Positions 1 through 7,655 are shown, counted from the stretch's first letter. The stretch: DNA of 9,254 nt from Bacteroidales bacterium (GCA_030635365.1 DAOVYZ010000101.1:1-9254); one strand, 5' to 3'. Numbers and translations: made by a program. The notes: generated from the letters alone by a model not told the origin.

Positions 1-14
1 AAAGCAAATGCTTT
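1..14 (-). terminator. Possible terminator hairpin after hemD, cut by window edge
   Basis: AAAGCAAATGCTTT is an inverted repeat (AAAGC/GCTTT with a 4-nt loop), about 27 bp past the hemD stop. On the minus strand it is preceded by AAAGGG; if the sequence beyond the edge reads CCCTTT the stem would be much longer. The edge prevents judging the full stem and any U-tract. Confidence 0.25.
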
Positions 15-40
15 CCCTTTAAATATATAAAAACACTCTT

Positions 41-793
41 TTATTTTTTCTTCTTACTGTTTTCAACTATAAACTGATCAATTGCCATTGTCATTGATGG
101 TGCTTCTTTTGTTGGGGCTTTAATATTAACTTTTAACCCGGCATTTTTAACAGCTTTTGCCGTTTTCGGGCCGAAGGTTGCTATTTGGGTATTATTCTGT
201 TTAAAATCAGGGAAATTATCTATTAATGATTTAATTCCTGAAGGACTATAAAATACAAGCATGTCATAATTTACATCTGATAAATCCGATAAGTCTGCAC
301 TTACGGTTTTATACATTATGGTTTTTGTATAATTAATTTTTGCTTGTTCTAGTTTTTTCGGTATTTCCTCTTTATGAGTATCCGATAATGGAGTTAAAAA
401 CTTTTCGGTTTTGTGTTTTTTAATCATTTCCATCAAATTCGCAAAAGTCCCGTTGCTATAAAATATTTTTCTTTTGCGGTAAACGATATATTTCTGCAAA
501 TAGAATGCTGTAGCCTCCGATATACAAAAATATTTCATTGTGTCAGGAATTACCAGCCTCAATTCTTCAGCAATTCTGAAATAATTGTCAACAGCGGTTC
601 TGCTTGTAAAAATAACACTGCCATGAGCAAGAATATCAATCCTTGATTGCCTAAATTCTTTTACAGAAACCCCATCAATCTTAATAAACGGCCTAAAATC
701 AATTTTGAGTCCATTCTTTTCTGCTAATTCTGAATACGGAGATTTATCGTTTTTTGGTTCTGGTTGTGATATTAAAATCCTTTTTATTTTCAT
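41..793 (-). CDS. hemD: Uroporphyrinogen-III synthase (HemD)
   Basis: This 250-residue cytoplasmic enzyme closes and inverts ring D of hydroxymethylbilane to give uroporphyrinogen III, the precursor of heme, siroheme and cobalamin. HemD sequences diverge strongly, so the call rests on family-wide patches and on resemblance to Bacteroidales HemD: a start region with ISQPEP (8-13) and SPYSELAEK (18-26), FTSRTAVDNYF (62-72), MKYFCISE (86-93), YKTV (161-164), FYSPSGIKSLIDNF (181-194), FGPKTAKAVKNAGL (207-220) and EAPSMTMAI (230-238). These fit the two-lobed alpha/beta fold, and the length is normal. The protein ends in a lysine run. The ATG at 791-793 follows an A/T-rich leader without a Shine-Dalgarno site, as is common in Bacteroidota. 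It lies 51 bp downstream of the DUF4271 gene and is probably co-transcribed with it. No other heme gene is visible in the window. Confidence 0.9.
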   Translation of the reverse strand: MKIKRILISQPEPKNDKSPYSELAEKNGLKIDFRPFIKIDGVSVKEFRQSRIDILAHGSVIFTSRTAVDNYFRIAEELRLVIPDTMKYFCISEATAFYLQKYIVYRKRKIFYSNGTFANLMEMIKKHKTEKFLTPLSDTHKEEIPKKLEQAKINYTKTIMYKTVSADLSDLSDVNYDMLVFYSPSGIKSLIDNFPDFKQNNTQIATFGPKTAKAVKNAGLKVNIKAPTKEAPSMTMAIDQFIVENSKKKK

Positions 794-844
794 GTAAATA
801 TTTTTGAATTTTACTTTCTAACAAAATCTTTTAATCTCACATTA

Positions 845-2005
845 TTATTGAGATAATAACATTTTGTATATAACCAAAAAGGGTGCAAATTCGAAAGCAC
901 AAAGATACAAAATCATAAAGAATATAGAAAGATTCTTTCGAATAATTATTTGAAAACACCTTATTAGCTGGAATAAATACAATATAATTACAATAGCAAT
1001 TCCTGTATAGATAATAAAATCAAGGTTATCATAAGGTAAGAATTGCATGACAACAATGACAGGAAACAGAAACAATCCTGTATTTTTTGTAAAAATGTTA
1101 ACATTATGGATGTATTCTAAAAATATTTTTTGTTTTAAAAATAAATAACCAATAGATGAAGATGTTATGAATCTGAAAACATTAAGTCCAATAAATGAAG
1201 CAAATAGAATAAAATACAATAAGTAATCATCCAAACCTTCAAAAGAAAAATTATAAAAATGTTTTAATTGCAAACCAAATACTGATATATTACTTATAAA
1301 CAAAACATTTATTAGAAATGATGCTTTCACCATTACAGAATTTTTCTCCCTATAAAGGGTATTAGATTCTTTATATAGAACTGTTGATTTTATTAAGGAA
1401 ACCAAATATTTTTTATTAAATAACCGTACCCAGCCTATAAGTAAAAGCGAAACTATTAAAAGTATTGTTATCCAGTCAAACTGGATCCTATTTGAAATAA
1501 ATTGGGGCTTTATTTTATTTTCTCTTTGACCTGTATAACTAATGCTTTCTGATATATTTGAAGTCTCAGTTTCAATAAATACATTTTGTTTTACTTTTTT
1601 TTCTGCCGGCTTTACAGATTGAAAATTGTATAAAACATTTTGATTAAATGGGTCTTGATCTAGATTTTCTTTAATGGGGAATTCGGCTATTCCAAACTGT
1701 TTATATAAAAGTTCCGCAGTATCTATTTTTCTCCTATATCTTGGGCGATAAACAACTGTATCTCTTATAGTATCTTTACTAATTTGTGCATCACGCTCTT
1801 CTGTTCTTCTTAGAATCGAATCAATTGCTTCCAGATTAAATTGACGTACAGTACCAACATTAATTAAGCCTTCCTCGTTTTTATTTATTAAAAAAGAATC
1901 TTTATCTAAATTTAAAAGAGAATCCTTTCTAGTCCTGGTAGTATCCTGTATTGTAGAAATTTTAACAGCAGAAAAAAAATCTATTGTAGTATTCCTAACA
2001 ACCAT
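845..2005 (-). CDS. DUF4271 domain integral membrane protein
   Basis: This 386-residue protein has no known function. Residues 1-170 are polar, with many Asp, Thr, Arg and Lys residues, and look largely disordered. Residues 176-384 hold about six hydrophobic helices, near 176-196, 226-247, 259-281, 308-324, 329-351 and 360-383, which suits the DUF4271 family of Bacteroidota membrane proteins. No catalytic motif, heme-binding CxxCH or cleavable signal peptide is apparent, so the polar N-terminus could lie on either side of the inner membrane. The gene is first in a two-gene unit with hemD, and I recall this pairing as recurrent in Bacteroidales. A role in tetrapyrrole synthesis or its membrane supply is therefore possible but is inference from context only. 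The ATG at 2003-2005 has a candidate -7 promoter box about 26 bp upstream, which supports this start. The family call comes from topology, size and neighbour, not from a profile search. Confidence 0.75.
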   Translation of the reverse strand: MVVRNTTIDFFSAVKISTIQDTTRTRKDSLLNLDKDSFLINKNEEGLINVGTVRQFNLEAIDSILRRTEERDAQISKDTIRDTVVYRPRYRRKIDTAELLYKQFGIAEFPIKENLDQDPFNQNVLYNFQSVKPAEKKVKQNVFIETETSNISESISYTGQRENKIKPQFISNRIQFDWITILLIVSLLLIGWVRLFNKKYLVSLIKSTVLYKESNTLYREKNSVMVKASFLINVLFISNISVFGLQLKHFYNFSFEGLDDYLLYFILFASFIGLNVFRFITSSSIGYLFLKQKIFLEYIHNVNIFTKNTGLFLFPVIVVMQFLPYDNLDFIIYTGIAIVIILYLFQLIRCFQIIIRKNLSIFFMILYLCAFEFAPFLVIYKMLLSQ

Positions 2006-2030
2006 AATGAGCGATTTTGCAAATTTGCTG

Positions 2031-2038
2031 CAAAGATA
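2031..2038 (-). promoter_or_regulatory. Putative Bacteroidota -7 promoter box before DUF4271-hemD
   Basis: The minus strand reads TATCTTTG here, an exact fit to the TAnnTTTG -7 box of the Bacteroidota primary sigma factor. A transcript starting 6-8 nt downstream would have a leader of roughly 15-20 nt before the ATG at 2005. No good TTTG-type -33 box is visible 19-21 bp upstream. A 10-bp palindrome, GCAAATTTGC, covers 2019-2028 around the expected start of transcription, and a short inverted repeat (GAATA/TATTC, 2050-2062) lies just upstream. Confidence 0.5.
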
Positions 2039-2157
2039 ATTGAATTAATGAATACCTTATTCTTTTTTTAGAATTTATCAATTATTTAACCCCTATTATA
2101 TAGTCTTATCGTGGGGGCATTGTTAGGGTAAATATAAATAACGGTTAAAAAACCAAC

Positions 2158-2193
2158 AAAAAGTCAATATTACATTTTTAAAGTAATATTAAC
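2158..2193 (-). terminator. Candidate intrinsic terminator downstream of uvrC
   Basis: On the minus strand an 11-bp stem can form: GTTAATATTAC pairs with GTAATATTGAC, with one U-G wobble in RNA and a 9-nt loop. It spans 2163-2193, about 90 nt past the uvrC stop. A run of five T follows directly (2158-2162), then more T-rich sequence. The stem is mostly A/U and so weak, but its position between the uvrC unit and the DUF4271 promoter is right for ending the uvrC transcript. Nothing else that I can call occupies the 2039-2281 gap. Confidence 0.45.
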
Positions 2194-2281
2194 AAACAAC
2201 TTATACCATATTAACTAAAGTGTTATTTCACTAATAAAATAGAAAAAATCATATTCCCAAATAATCACACAAATAACTGTA

Positions 2282-4084
2282 TTACTGAGAATTAAGATAT
2301 TCCTGTAGTAATGTTGCTTTAGTATTTCCAATTTCGCTTGAGATTTCATCTAAACTTAATGAGCGAATTTTTTTTATGGTTTTATATTTTGTTAAAAGAA
2401 ATTCTATTGTTTTTGACCCAATTCCCGGAATGTTATCCAACTCACTTTTAATAAAATTCCCGGATCTTTTATCACGATGAAATTTGATTCCAAATCGATG
2501 GGCCTCATTTCTGATATGTTGAATTACTTTTAATGATTCCGAATTCTTATCCAAATATAATGGTATAGAATCGTTAGGATAAAAAATTTCTTCTAACCGT
2601 TTAGCAATTCCAATAATAGTAATATTTTCTCGAATATTTAATCGCCTTAAGCTTTTTAATGCTGAATTTAATTGCCCTTTTCCACCATCGATAACAATAA
2701 GTTGTGGCAGGCTTTTGTTTTCATCCTGCAGTCGTTTATATCTTCTATAAACAACCTCTTCCATTGATGCATAATCATCTGGCCCCTCTACAGTTTTAAT
2801 ATTGTAATGCCTATAATCCTTTTTGCTGGGTTTTGCATTTTTAAACACAACACAAGCCGCCACTGGATTTGTTCCTTGTATATTTGAATTGTCAAAGCAT
2901 TCAATATGCTCAGGCAATACAGATAAATTCAAATCTTTCTTTATTGTTTCTAACAAGCGCTTACCAGAATGTTTCTCTTTTTTCTTTTCTGATTTTTTTT
3001 GTTTTTCCAGTCGATAATATTTTAAATTCCTCTCTGAAAGTTCCAACAAAGATTTTTTATCGCCACGAACCGGGACTGTAATTTTTGTATTCCCTAATTT
3101 TACTCTAACCGAAGTAATTATTTCGTTAGCAGTACTTTTTAGCCTTTCTCGAATTTCTACAATTGCCATTAATAATAAATCTTCCTGCTTTTCATCAAGC
3201 TTTTTCTTTAGCTCTAAAGTATGGGCTTGAACAATTCTTCCTTCAATAACTTTTAAAAAGTTAACGTATGCAAAATTATTATCATCTAATATGTTAAACA
3301 CATCAACATTATTTAAGCTTGGGCTCACAACTGTTGATTTACTTTTATATTTTTCTAAAACCTCAATCTTATCTTTTATCAATTGTGCTTCTTCAAATTT
3401 AAACTTAGTTGAATAATCTGCCATTAACTCATTTAAATAAACAATTACTTCCTGGATGTTCCCCTTTAAAATCTTATAAATGTGATCTATAGATTTGTTA
3501 TAATCTACTTCGGTTTGCAGTCCCACACAAGGGCCTAAGCAGTTTCCAACATGGTATTCCAAGCAAGTTTTATATTTTTTCTTTTGTATGTTTTCTTGCG
3601 AAAGATTCAAACTGCAATTACGCAATGGATAAAGCTGTCGAATTAAATCTATCATAATCTTTACCATATGCACTGATGTATATGGGCCAAAGTATTTCGA
3701 CCCATCATTTATTACATTCCTGGTGTAAAAAACTCGTGGGAAATGTTCGTTCTTTATGCAAATCCAAGGATAGGTTTTATCATCCTTTAGCATTACATTA
3801 TAACGCGGATGATATTTCTTTATAAGATTATTCTCTAACAATAACGCATCAGATTCTGTCTGAACAACAATATACTCAATACGTTCAATTTTACTAACGA
3901 GTACTTTAAGTTTATTGTTTTCATAATAATCTCTATTAAAATATGATGATACTCTTTTCTTAAGGTTTTTTGCCTTACCTACATAAATTATATCACCTTT
4001 GTAATTATAAAACTGATATACTCCCGGGCTATCCGGGAGTACTGAAAGAACGGGCTTGAATTTTTCTTTTTGTATTTCTTGCAT
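2282..4084 (-). CDS. uvrC: UvrABC excinuclease subunit C (UvrC)
   Basis: UvrC is the dual-incision nuclease of nucleotide excision repair: it joins UvrB at a lesion and cuts 3' and then 5' of it. The 600 residues show the full domain order. The N-terminal GIY-YIG nuclease (3' cut) has GVY at 21-23, YVGKAKNLKKR at 34-44 and the catalytic Glu in LLLENN (E84). Four cysteines (157, 174, 182, 186) fit the conserved Cys cluster reported to bind an iron-sulfur centre. A UVR motif that contacts UvrB is near 222-248. The RNase H-like nuclease (5' cut) has FDNSN (D398), VIDGGKGQ (D466) and NEAHR (H529). Helix-hairpin-helix motifs lie around 548-580. A lysine-rich linker (about 361-376) precedes the RNase H part. 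The start lies 2 bp after the ade stop, which suggests coupled translation. No key residue is missing. Confidence 0.98.
   Translation of the reverse strand: MQEIQKEKFKPVLSVLPDSPGVYQFYNYKGDIIYVGKAKNLKKRVSSYFNRDYYENNKLKVLVSKIERIEYIVVQTESDALLLENNLIKKYHPRYNVMLKDDKTYPWICIKNEHFPRVFYTRNVINDGSKYFGPYTSVHMVKIMIDLIRQLYPLRNCSLNLSQENIQKKKYKTCLEYHVGNCLGPCVGLQTEVDYNKSIDHIYKILKGNIQEVIVYLNELMADYSTKFKFEEAQLIKDKIEVLEKYKSKSTVVSPSLNNVDVFNILDDNNFAYVNFLKVIEGRIVQAHTLELKKKLDEKQEDLLLMAIVEIRERLKSTANEIITSVRVKLGNTKITVPVRGDKKSLLELSERNLKYYRLEKQKKSEKKKEKHSGKRLLETIKKDLNLSVLPEHIECFDNSNIQGTNPVAACVVFKNAKPSKKDYRHYNIKTVEGPDDYASMEEVVYRRYKRLQDENKSLPQLIVIDGGKGQLNSALKSLRRLNIRENITIIGIAKRLEEIFYPNDSIPLYLDKNSESLKVIQHIRNEAHRFGIKFHRDKRSGNFIKSELDNIPGIGSKTIEFLLTKYKTIKKIRSLSLDEISSEIGNTKATLLQEYLNSQ
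4019..4041 (-). other. GC-rich hairpin inside the uvrC 5' coding region
   Basis: TACTCCCGG and CCGGGAGTA form a perfect 9-bp inverted repeat around a 5-nt loop, extendable by one G-U pair in the RNA. It covers codons of the conserved stretch VLPDSPGV, residues 15-22 of UvrC. In so A/T-rich a gene this would be a notably stable mRNA hairpin 40-65 nt after the start codon. No U-tract follows directly, so it does not look like a terminator. It may be a by-product of coding constraint. Confidence 0.4.
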
Positions 4085-4086
4085 TA

Positions 4087-5721
4087 TTATTCTACAAACA
4101 ATGAAGTAAAATTGAATTTAGATACATCAAATAAGCCTTTATCTCCTATTTTTAATTCCGGAATTACTAATAAAGCCATAAAAGCCATTGTCATGAATGG
4201 AGCTGTTAATGTTGATCCATATTTTTTCGCCATTGAATGTATTTCGTGATATTTTTTCGCTACTTCTTTAGCTTCTGCTGTGGACATTAAACCCGCAACA
4301 TCTAATTTCAAATCTTTATAGATCTTACCGGAACATGCCACAATTCCTCCCTTATTTTCAATCACCCTGTTAATAGCATTTATTATATCCCTGTCATTTG
4401 TTCCAATCGCAATAATGTTATGACTATCGTGAGCAATACTTCCTGCCATTGCACCCTTTTTAAGATTAAAGTTTTTTATAAACCCAACCTGGGGATCTGA
4501 TTCCTTATAACGATTTACAACTACAATCTTAAGAATATCCCTATCTACATCACTAACAACAAACCCTTTTACAACTGTGGGCTTAGTTAATTCCTTTCCG
4601 GTTAATAAATCGCCGTCTTTAGCAATTATTACCTGGATTTTGTTTCCCTGAATAGGAACTAAAATATCACTAATTTTTAAAGGTGAACAATTAAAATTAT
4701 TAATTGCTTTTTCTGTATGTTTTTCTAATAAAACCTCTCCATTATCAAATGTTAAAATCCCGTCAATATATGTTTTACGAACATTAAAGCCGGTCAAATT
4801 ATCTACAATAATAAAATCGGCAGGATCACCAACTTGTAATAATCCTGTATTCAAATTGTAATGTTCTTTTGGATTTTTTGTAGCTGCTGCAAGAACGTCA
4901 AATACGTTAGCTCCTTTATTTAATGCCCTCCTAATTATTATATTTATGTGACCTTTCATCAAATCATCAGGATGGCAATCATCTGTACAAAACATTATTT
5001 TTTTTGGATATTCTTCTATCAATGAAAATAAATTCTCAAAATTTTTTGCAGCACTTCCTTCTCGAATTTGAATTTTAATTCCTCTTTTAATTTTGCTGAT
5101 AGCTTCTTTAACTGTAGTACATTCATGGTCGGTAGTTATCCCCTGGGAAGCATATTTTGCTATTTGACCAGGTTTTAAGCCCGGGGCATGGCCATCTATT
5201 GGTTTTCCCGTTTTTCTAGCATGTTCTATTTTTTTTAAAACTTCCGTGTCTTCATATATTACTCCTGGAAAATTCATCATTTCTGCTAAATAATAAATAT
5301 CTGAATGCTTCATTAATTCTTTAATATCGCCAGAAGTTATTTTTGCACCGGAGGTTTCATATGACGTTGCCGGCACACAAGATGGTGCGCCAAAATAAAA
5401 TTTGAATGGTGTTTTTTTGCTGTTTTCTATCATAAATTCCACACCTTTCAATCCCATCACATTAGCAATTTCGTGAGGATCCGAAACAGAGGCTACCGTA
5501 CCATGGACAACAGCTGCCCTGGCAAAATTTGTGGGGATAAGCATTGAGCTTTCTATATGGACATGCGAATCAATAAGCCCCGGCAAAATATATTGTTCAT
5601 ATTCGACTTTGCTTTTTTCAATATTTGCAATCCTGCCATTTACAACTTGAATATTGCCATTAAAAACACTTCTTTGGACAACATCCACAATTTTACCCGA
5701 AATAATATATTTGTTGTTCAT
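4087..5721 (-). CDS. ade: Adenine deaminase (Ade)
   Basis: This amidohydrolase-superfamily enzyme converts adenine to hypoxanthine and ammonia in purine salvage. The start chosen here gives 544 residues; the frame can begin 27 bp earlier (ATG at 5746-5748, 553 residues). In the 553-residue numbering the metal-site motifs are HVHIESS (62-68), DPHEIANV (90-97), GHAPGL (186-191), TDHEC (206-210) and FCTDDCHPDD (253-262). The C-terminal domain typical of adenine deaminases has AHDSHN (439-444), GIVAC (468-472), AGLMS (485-489) and APFMTMAFM (516-524). Length and motif order fit the family. The ATG at 5721 is preferred because the nine extra residues, MFHVEQKYI, are mostly encoded by a parS-like palindrome, while MNNKYIISGKIVDV resembles a normal family start with an A/T-rich leader. 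The gene lies between mnmG and uvrC, 2 bp from uvrC, and is probably in the same operon. Assignment as adenine deaminase rather than another amidohydrolase is firm. Confidence 0.95.
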   Translation of the reverse strand: MNNKYIISGKIVDVVQRSVFNGNIQVVNGRIANIEKSKVEYEQYILPGLIDSHVHIESSMLIPTNFARAAVVHGTVASVSDPHEIANVMGLKGVEFMIENSKKTPFKFYFGAPSCVPATSYETSGAKITSGDIKELMKHSDIYYLAEMMNFPGVIYEDTEVLKKIEHARKTGKPIDGHAPGLKPGQIAKYASQGITTDHECTTVKEAISKIKRGIKIQIREGSAAKNFENLFSLIEEYPKKIMFCTDDCHPDDLMKGHINIIIRRALNKGANVFDVLAAATKNPKEHYNLNTGLLQVGDPADFIIVDNLTGFNVRKTYIDGILTFDNGEVLLEKHTEKAINNFNCSPLKISDILVPIQGNKIQVIIAKDGDLLTGKELTKPTVVKGFVVSDVDRDILKIVVVNRYKESDPQVGFIKNFNLKKGAMAGSIAHDSHNIIAIGTNDRDIINAINRVIENKGGIVACSGKIYKDLKLDVAGLMSTAEAKEVAKKYHEIHSMAKKYGSTLTAPFMTMAFMALLVIPELKIGDKGLFDVSKFNFTSLFVE

Positions 5722-5731
5722 AATATATTTT

Positions 5732-5747
5732 TGTTCCACGTGGAACA
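5732..5747. promoter_or_regulatory. parS: parS centromere site (ParB binding)
   Basis: TGTTCCACGTGGAACA is a perfect 16-bp palindrome. It differs from the widespread parS sequence TGTTTCACGTGAAACA by one symmetric base-pair change (positions 5 and 12), and to my recollection this CC/GG form is a known parS in pseudomonads. ParB binds parS, spreads along DNA and loads SMC/condensin to segregate the origin region. Here the site fits between the mnmG stop (5757-5759) and the preferred ade start (5721), a gap of 35 bp. I saw no second copy in the window. parA and parB are not in the window, so function is inferred from sequence identity. Confidence 0.85.
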
Positions 5748-5756
5748 TTTATAAAG

Positions 5757-7631
5757 CTATCTTCCCAAATACACTAACAATACACTTATGTCTGAAGGTG
5801 ACACGCCACTTATTCTTGCTGCTTGCCCAATACTTTTTGGCAAAATCTTTTTTAGCTTTTGCCTTCCCTCCGTAGATAATGAAGATATGCTGTCATAATC
5901 AAAGCTTTTCTTGATTTTAATATGCTCTAACCTCTTCAATTTCTCTGCTACCTGCTGTTCTCTTTCAATATATCCAGAGTATTTCAATAACACTTCTGCT
6001 GACTCGATTATTTCCTCTTTTTTGCACTTTATGTTGTCAGTAATTTCTTTCAATTCTTTTACCGTTTCAATAATTTCTTTTAGCTTAACCTGTGGACGTA
6101 ATACAACATCTACAAGCTTCTTCTTTTGTCGTAGTGGAGTCGTTTTTACCTTCTCTAAATACTTATTAATTTCTTCAGGGGAAATACTATGCTCCTTTAT
6201 AAACTTAATTATTTTGTCCCTATCCTTAATTTTTTCTTTAAGAAGATTAAATCGTTCCTCTTTAGCCAAACCCATTCTATATGATAGCTCGGTTAATCTT
6301 AAGTCGGCATTGTCTTGCCTCAACAATATTCTATATTCAGCCCTTGAAGTAAACATTCTATATGGTTCATCTACTCCCTTTGTTACAAGGTCGTCTATTA
6401 AAACACCTATATAAGCCTGATCCCTATTTAATATAAATTCTTCCTGTTTCGATGTTTTCCGACTAGCATTTATTCCGGCTATTAATCCTTGTGCCGCAGC
6501 TTCCTCATAACCCGTAGTTCCATTTATTTGTCCTGCAAAATATAAACTTCCTATACTTTTTGTTTCCAAAGTATGTGTTAATTGAGTTGGAGGATAATAA
6601 TCATATTCAATAGCATATCCCGGCCTGTATATTTTTACATTTTCTAAACCGGGAATCTTTTTTAATGCTTCCAATTGCACCTCCCAGGGTAATGACGATG
6701 AAAAGCCATTTATATAATACTCGTTTGTGGTACGCCCTTCCGGTTCCAGGAATAATTGATGGCTGTCTTTTTCAGCAAAAGTTACAATTTTATCCTCTAT
6801 ACTCGGACAATACCTTGGACCAACCCCATTAATTGTTCCATTAAACAATGGTGATTCTTTAAATCCTGTTTCTAATATTTTATGGACTTCCCTGTCTGTA
6901 TAAGTTATAAAACAACTTTTGTTATTATTTATAACGAACTCATGATTCATAAAAGAAAATTGACCACCTTCTTTGTCACCCTTTTGCTCCTGTACCTTGC
7001 TAAAATCAATGCTACGAGCATCTATTCTGGCTGGTGTGCCTGTTTTCATTCTTCCCACCTCAAATCCATGTTCTGATAACTGTTCTGAAATTCCTTTTGA
7101 GGAACCCTCTCCGGCTCTTCCTCCTTCTACCTGTTGTCTTCCTACATGCATTAAACCATTTAAGAAAGTGCCATTTGTTAAAATAACTGTTTTGGCTTTG
7201 AATTTTATTCCGAGTTTTGTTATTACACCCTTTACATTATTTTTCGCAATAATCAGTTCCGTTACCAAGTCTTGCCATAAGTCCAAATTATCTGTGTTTT
7301 CTAAAATATTCCTCCACTCTAATGAAAATACCATTCTATCACATTGAGCTCTCGGGCTCCACATAGCCGGCCCTTTTGAACGATTCAACATGCGAAATTG
7401 TATCATGCTTTTGTCCGTTACTACAGCCGAATACCCTCCTAACGCATCAATTTCTTTTATTATTTGCCCTTTTGCAATTCCTCCCATCGCAGGATTACAT
7501 GACATCTGTGCATATTTTGTCATGTCCATAGTAATTAGTAGAGTTTTTGAACCCATATTGGCAGCAGCAGCAGCAGCTTCGCACCCCGCATGCCCTCCAC
7601 CAACCACAATAATATCATATTCCGGTATCAT
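5757..7631 (-). CDS. mnmG: tRNA uridine-34 5-carboxymethylaminomethyl synthesis enzyme MnmG (GidA)
   Basis: MnmG is the FAD-dependent partner of the GTPase MnmE. Together they install the carboxymethylaminomethyl group on wobble U34 of several tRNAs, which supports accurate reading of purine-ending codons. The 624-residue length is normal. Visible features are the Rossmann FAD-binding loop VGGGHAG (10-16), the CNPAMGG motif (Cys45), NGTFLNG (153-159), GGRAGE (170-175) and RYCPSIEDK (273-281), whose Cys275 matches the second functional cysteine of the family. The signature GTTGYEEAAAQG (371-382) also marks the FAD domain. The C-terminal helical part includes FTSRAEYR (427-434), needed for tRNA and MnmE contacts, and ends in ARISGVSPSDISVLLVYLGR. 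The gene starts 24 bp after the ybeY stop and ends, with TAG, 35 bp before the preferred ade start. A parS-like palindrome sits just after it. MnmE is not in the window. Confidence 0.98.
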   Translation of the reverse strand: MIPEYDIIVVGGGHAGCEAAAAAANMGSKTLLITMDMTKYAQMSCNPAMGGIAKGQIIKEIDALGGYSAVVTDKSMIQFRMLNRSKGPAMWSPRAQCDRMVFSLEWRNILENTDNLDLWQDLVTELIIAKNNVKGVITKLGIKFKAKTVILTNGTFLNGLMHVGRQQVEGGRAGEGSSKGISEQLSEHGFEVGRMKTGTPARIDARSIDFSKVQEQKGDKEGGQFSFMNHEFVINNNKSCFITYTDREVHKILETGFKESPLFNGTINGVGPRYCPSIEDKIVTFAEKDSHQLFLEPEGRTTNEYYINGFSSSLPWEVQLEALKKIPGLENVKIYRPGYAIEYDYYPPTQLTHTLETKSIGSLYFAGQINGTTGYEEAAAQGLIAGINASRKTSKQEEFILNRDQAYIGVLIDDLVTKGVDEPYRMFTSRAEYRILLRQDNADLRLTELSYRMGLAKEERFNLLKEKIKDRDKIIKFIKEHSISPEEINKYLEKVKTTPLRQKKKLVDVVLRPQVKLKEIIETVKELKEITDNIKCKKEEIIESAEVLLKYSGYIEREQQVAEKLKRLEHIKIKKSFDYDSISSLSTEGRQKLKKILPKSIGQAARISGVSPSDISVLLVYLGR

Positions 7632-7655
7632 GTTAATCGCTAAATTTTCGGAAAA

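Noticed and set aside
84..94. Shared 11-mer (GCCATTGTCAT) in the hemD and ade 3' regions
   Set aside because: Both encode a similar MTMA tetrapeptide in unrelated proteins. The match is too short to be a repeat element and is best explained by chance.
900..907. Second TATCTTTG -7-like box, about 100 bp upstream of hemD
   Set aside because: It lies inside the DUF4271 coding sequence with no -33 partner and a long distance to hemD. The motif is expected by chance in A/T-rich coding DNA.
5911..6414. 167-codon open frame on the plus strand
   Set aside because: It lies antisense inside mnmG, whose protein is fully conserved in sequence. The translation is Ser/Phe/Ile-rich with no recognisable motif, as expected from an antisense shadow of an A/T-rich gene.
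6973..7347. 124-codon plus-strand open frame, and a similar one at 7390-7686
   Set aside because: Both are antisense to mnmG (the second also overlaps the end of ybeY) and have no domain signal.
7561..7575. GCA trinucleotide repeat
   Set aside because: It encodes the short alanine run after the MnmG FAD-binding loop, a normal feature of that helix. It is too short to be a meaningful microsatellite.
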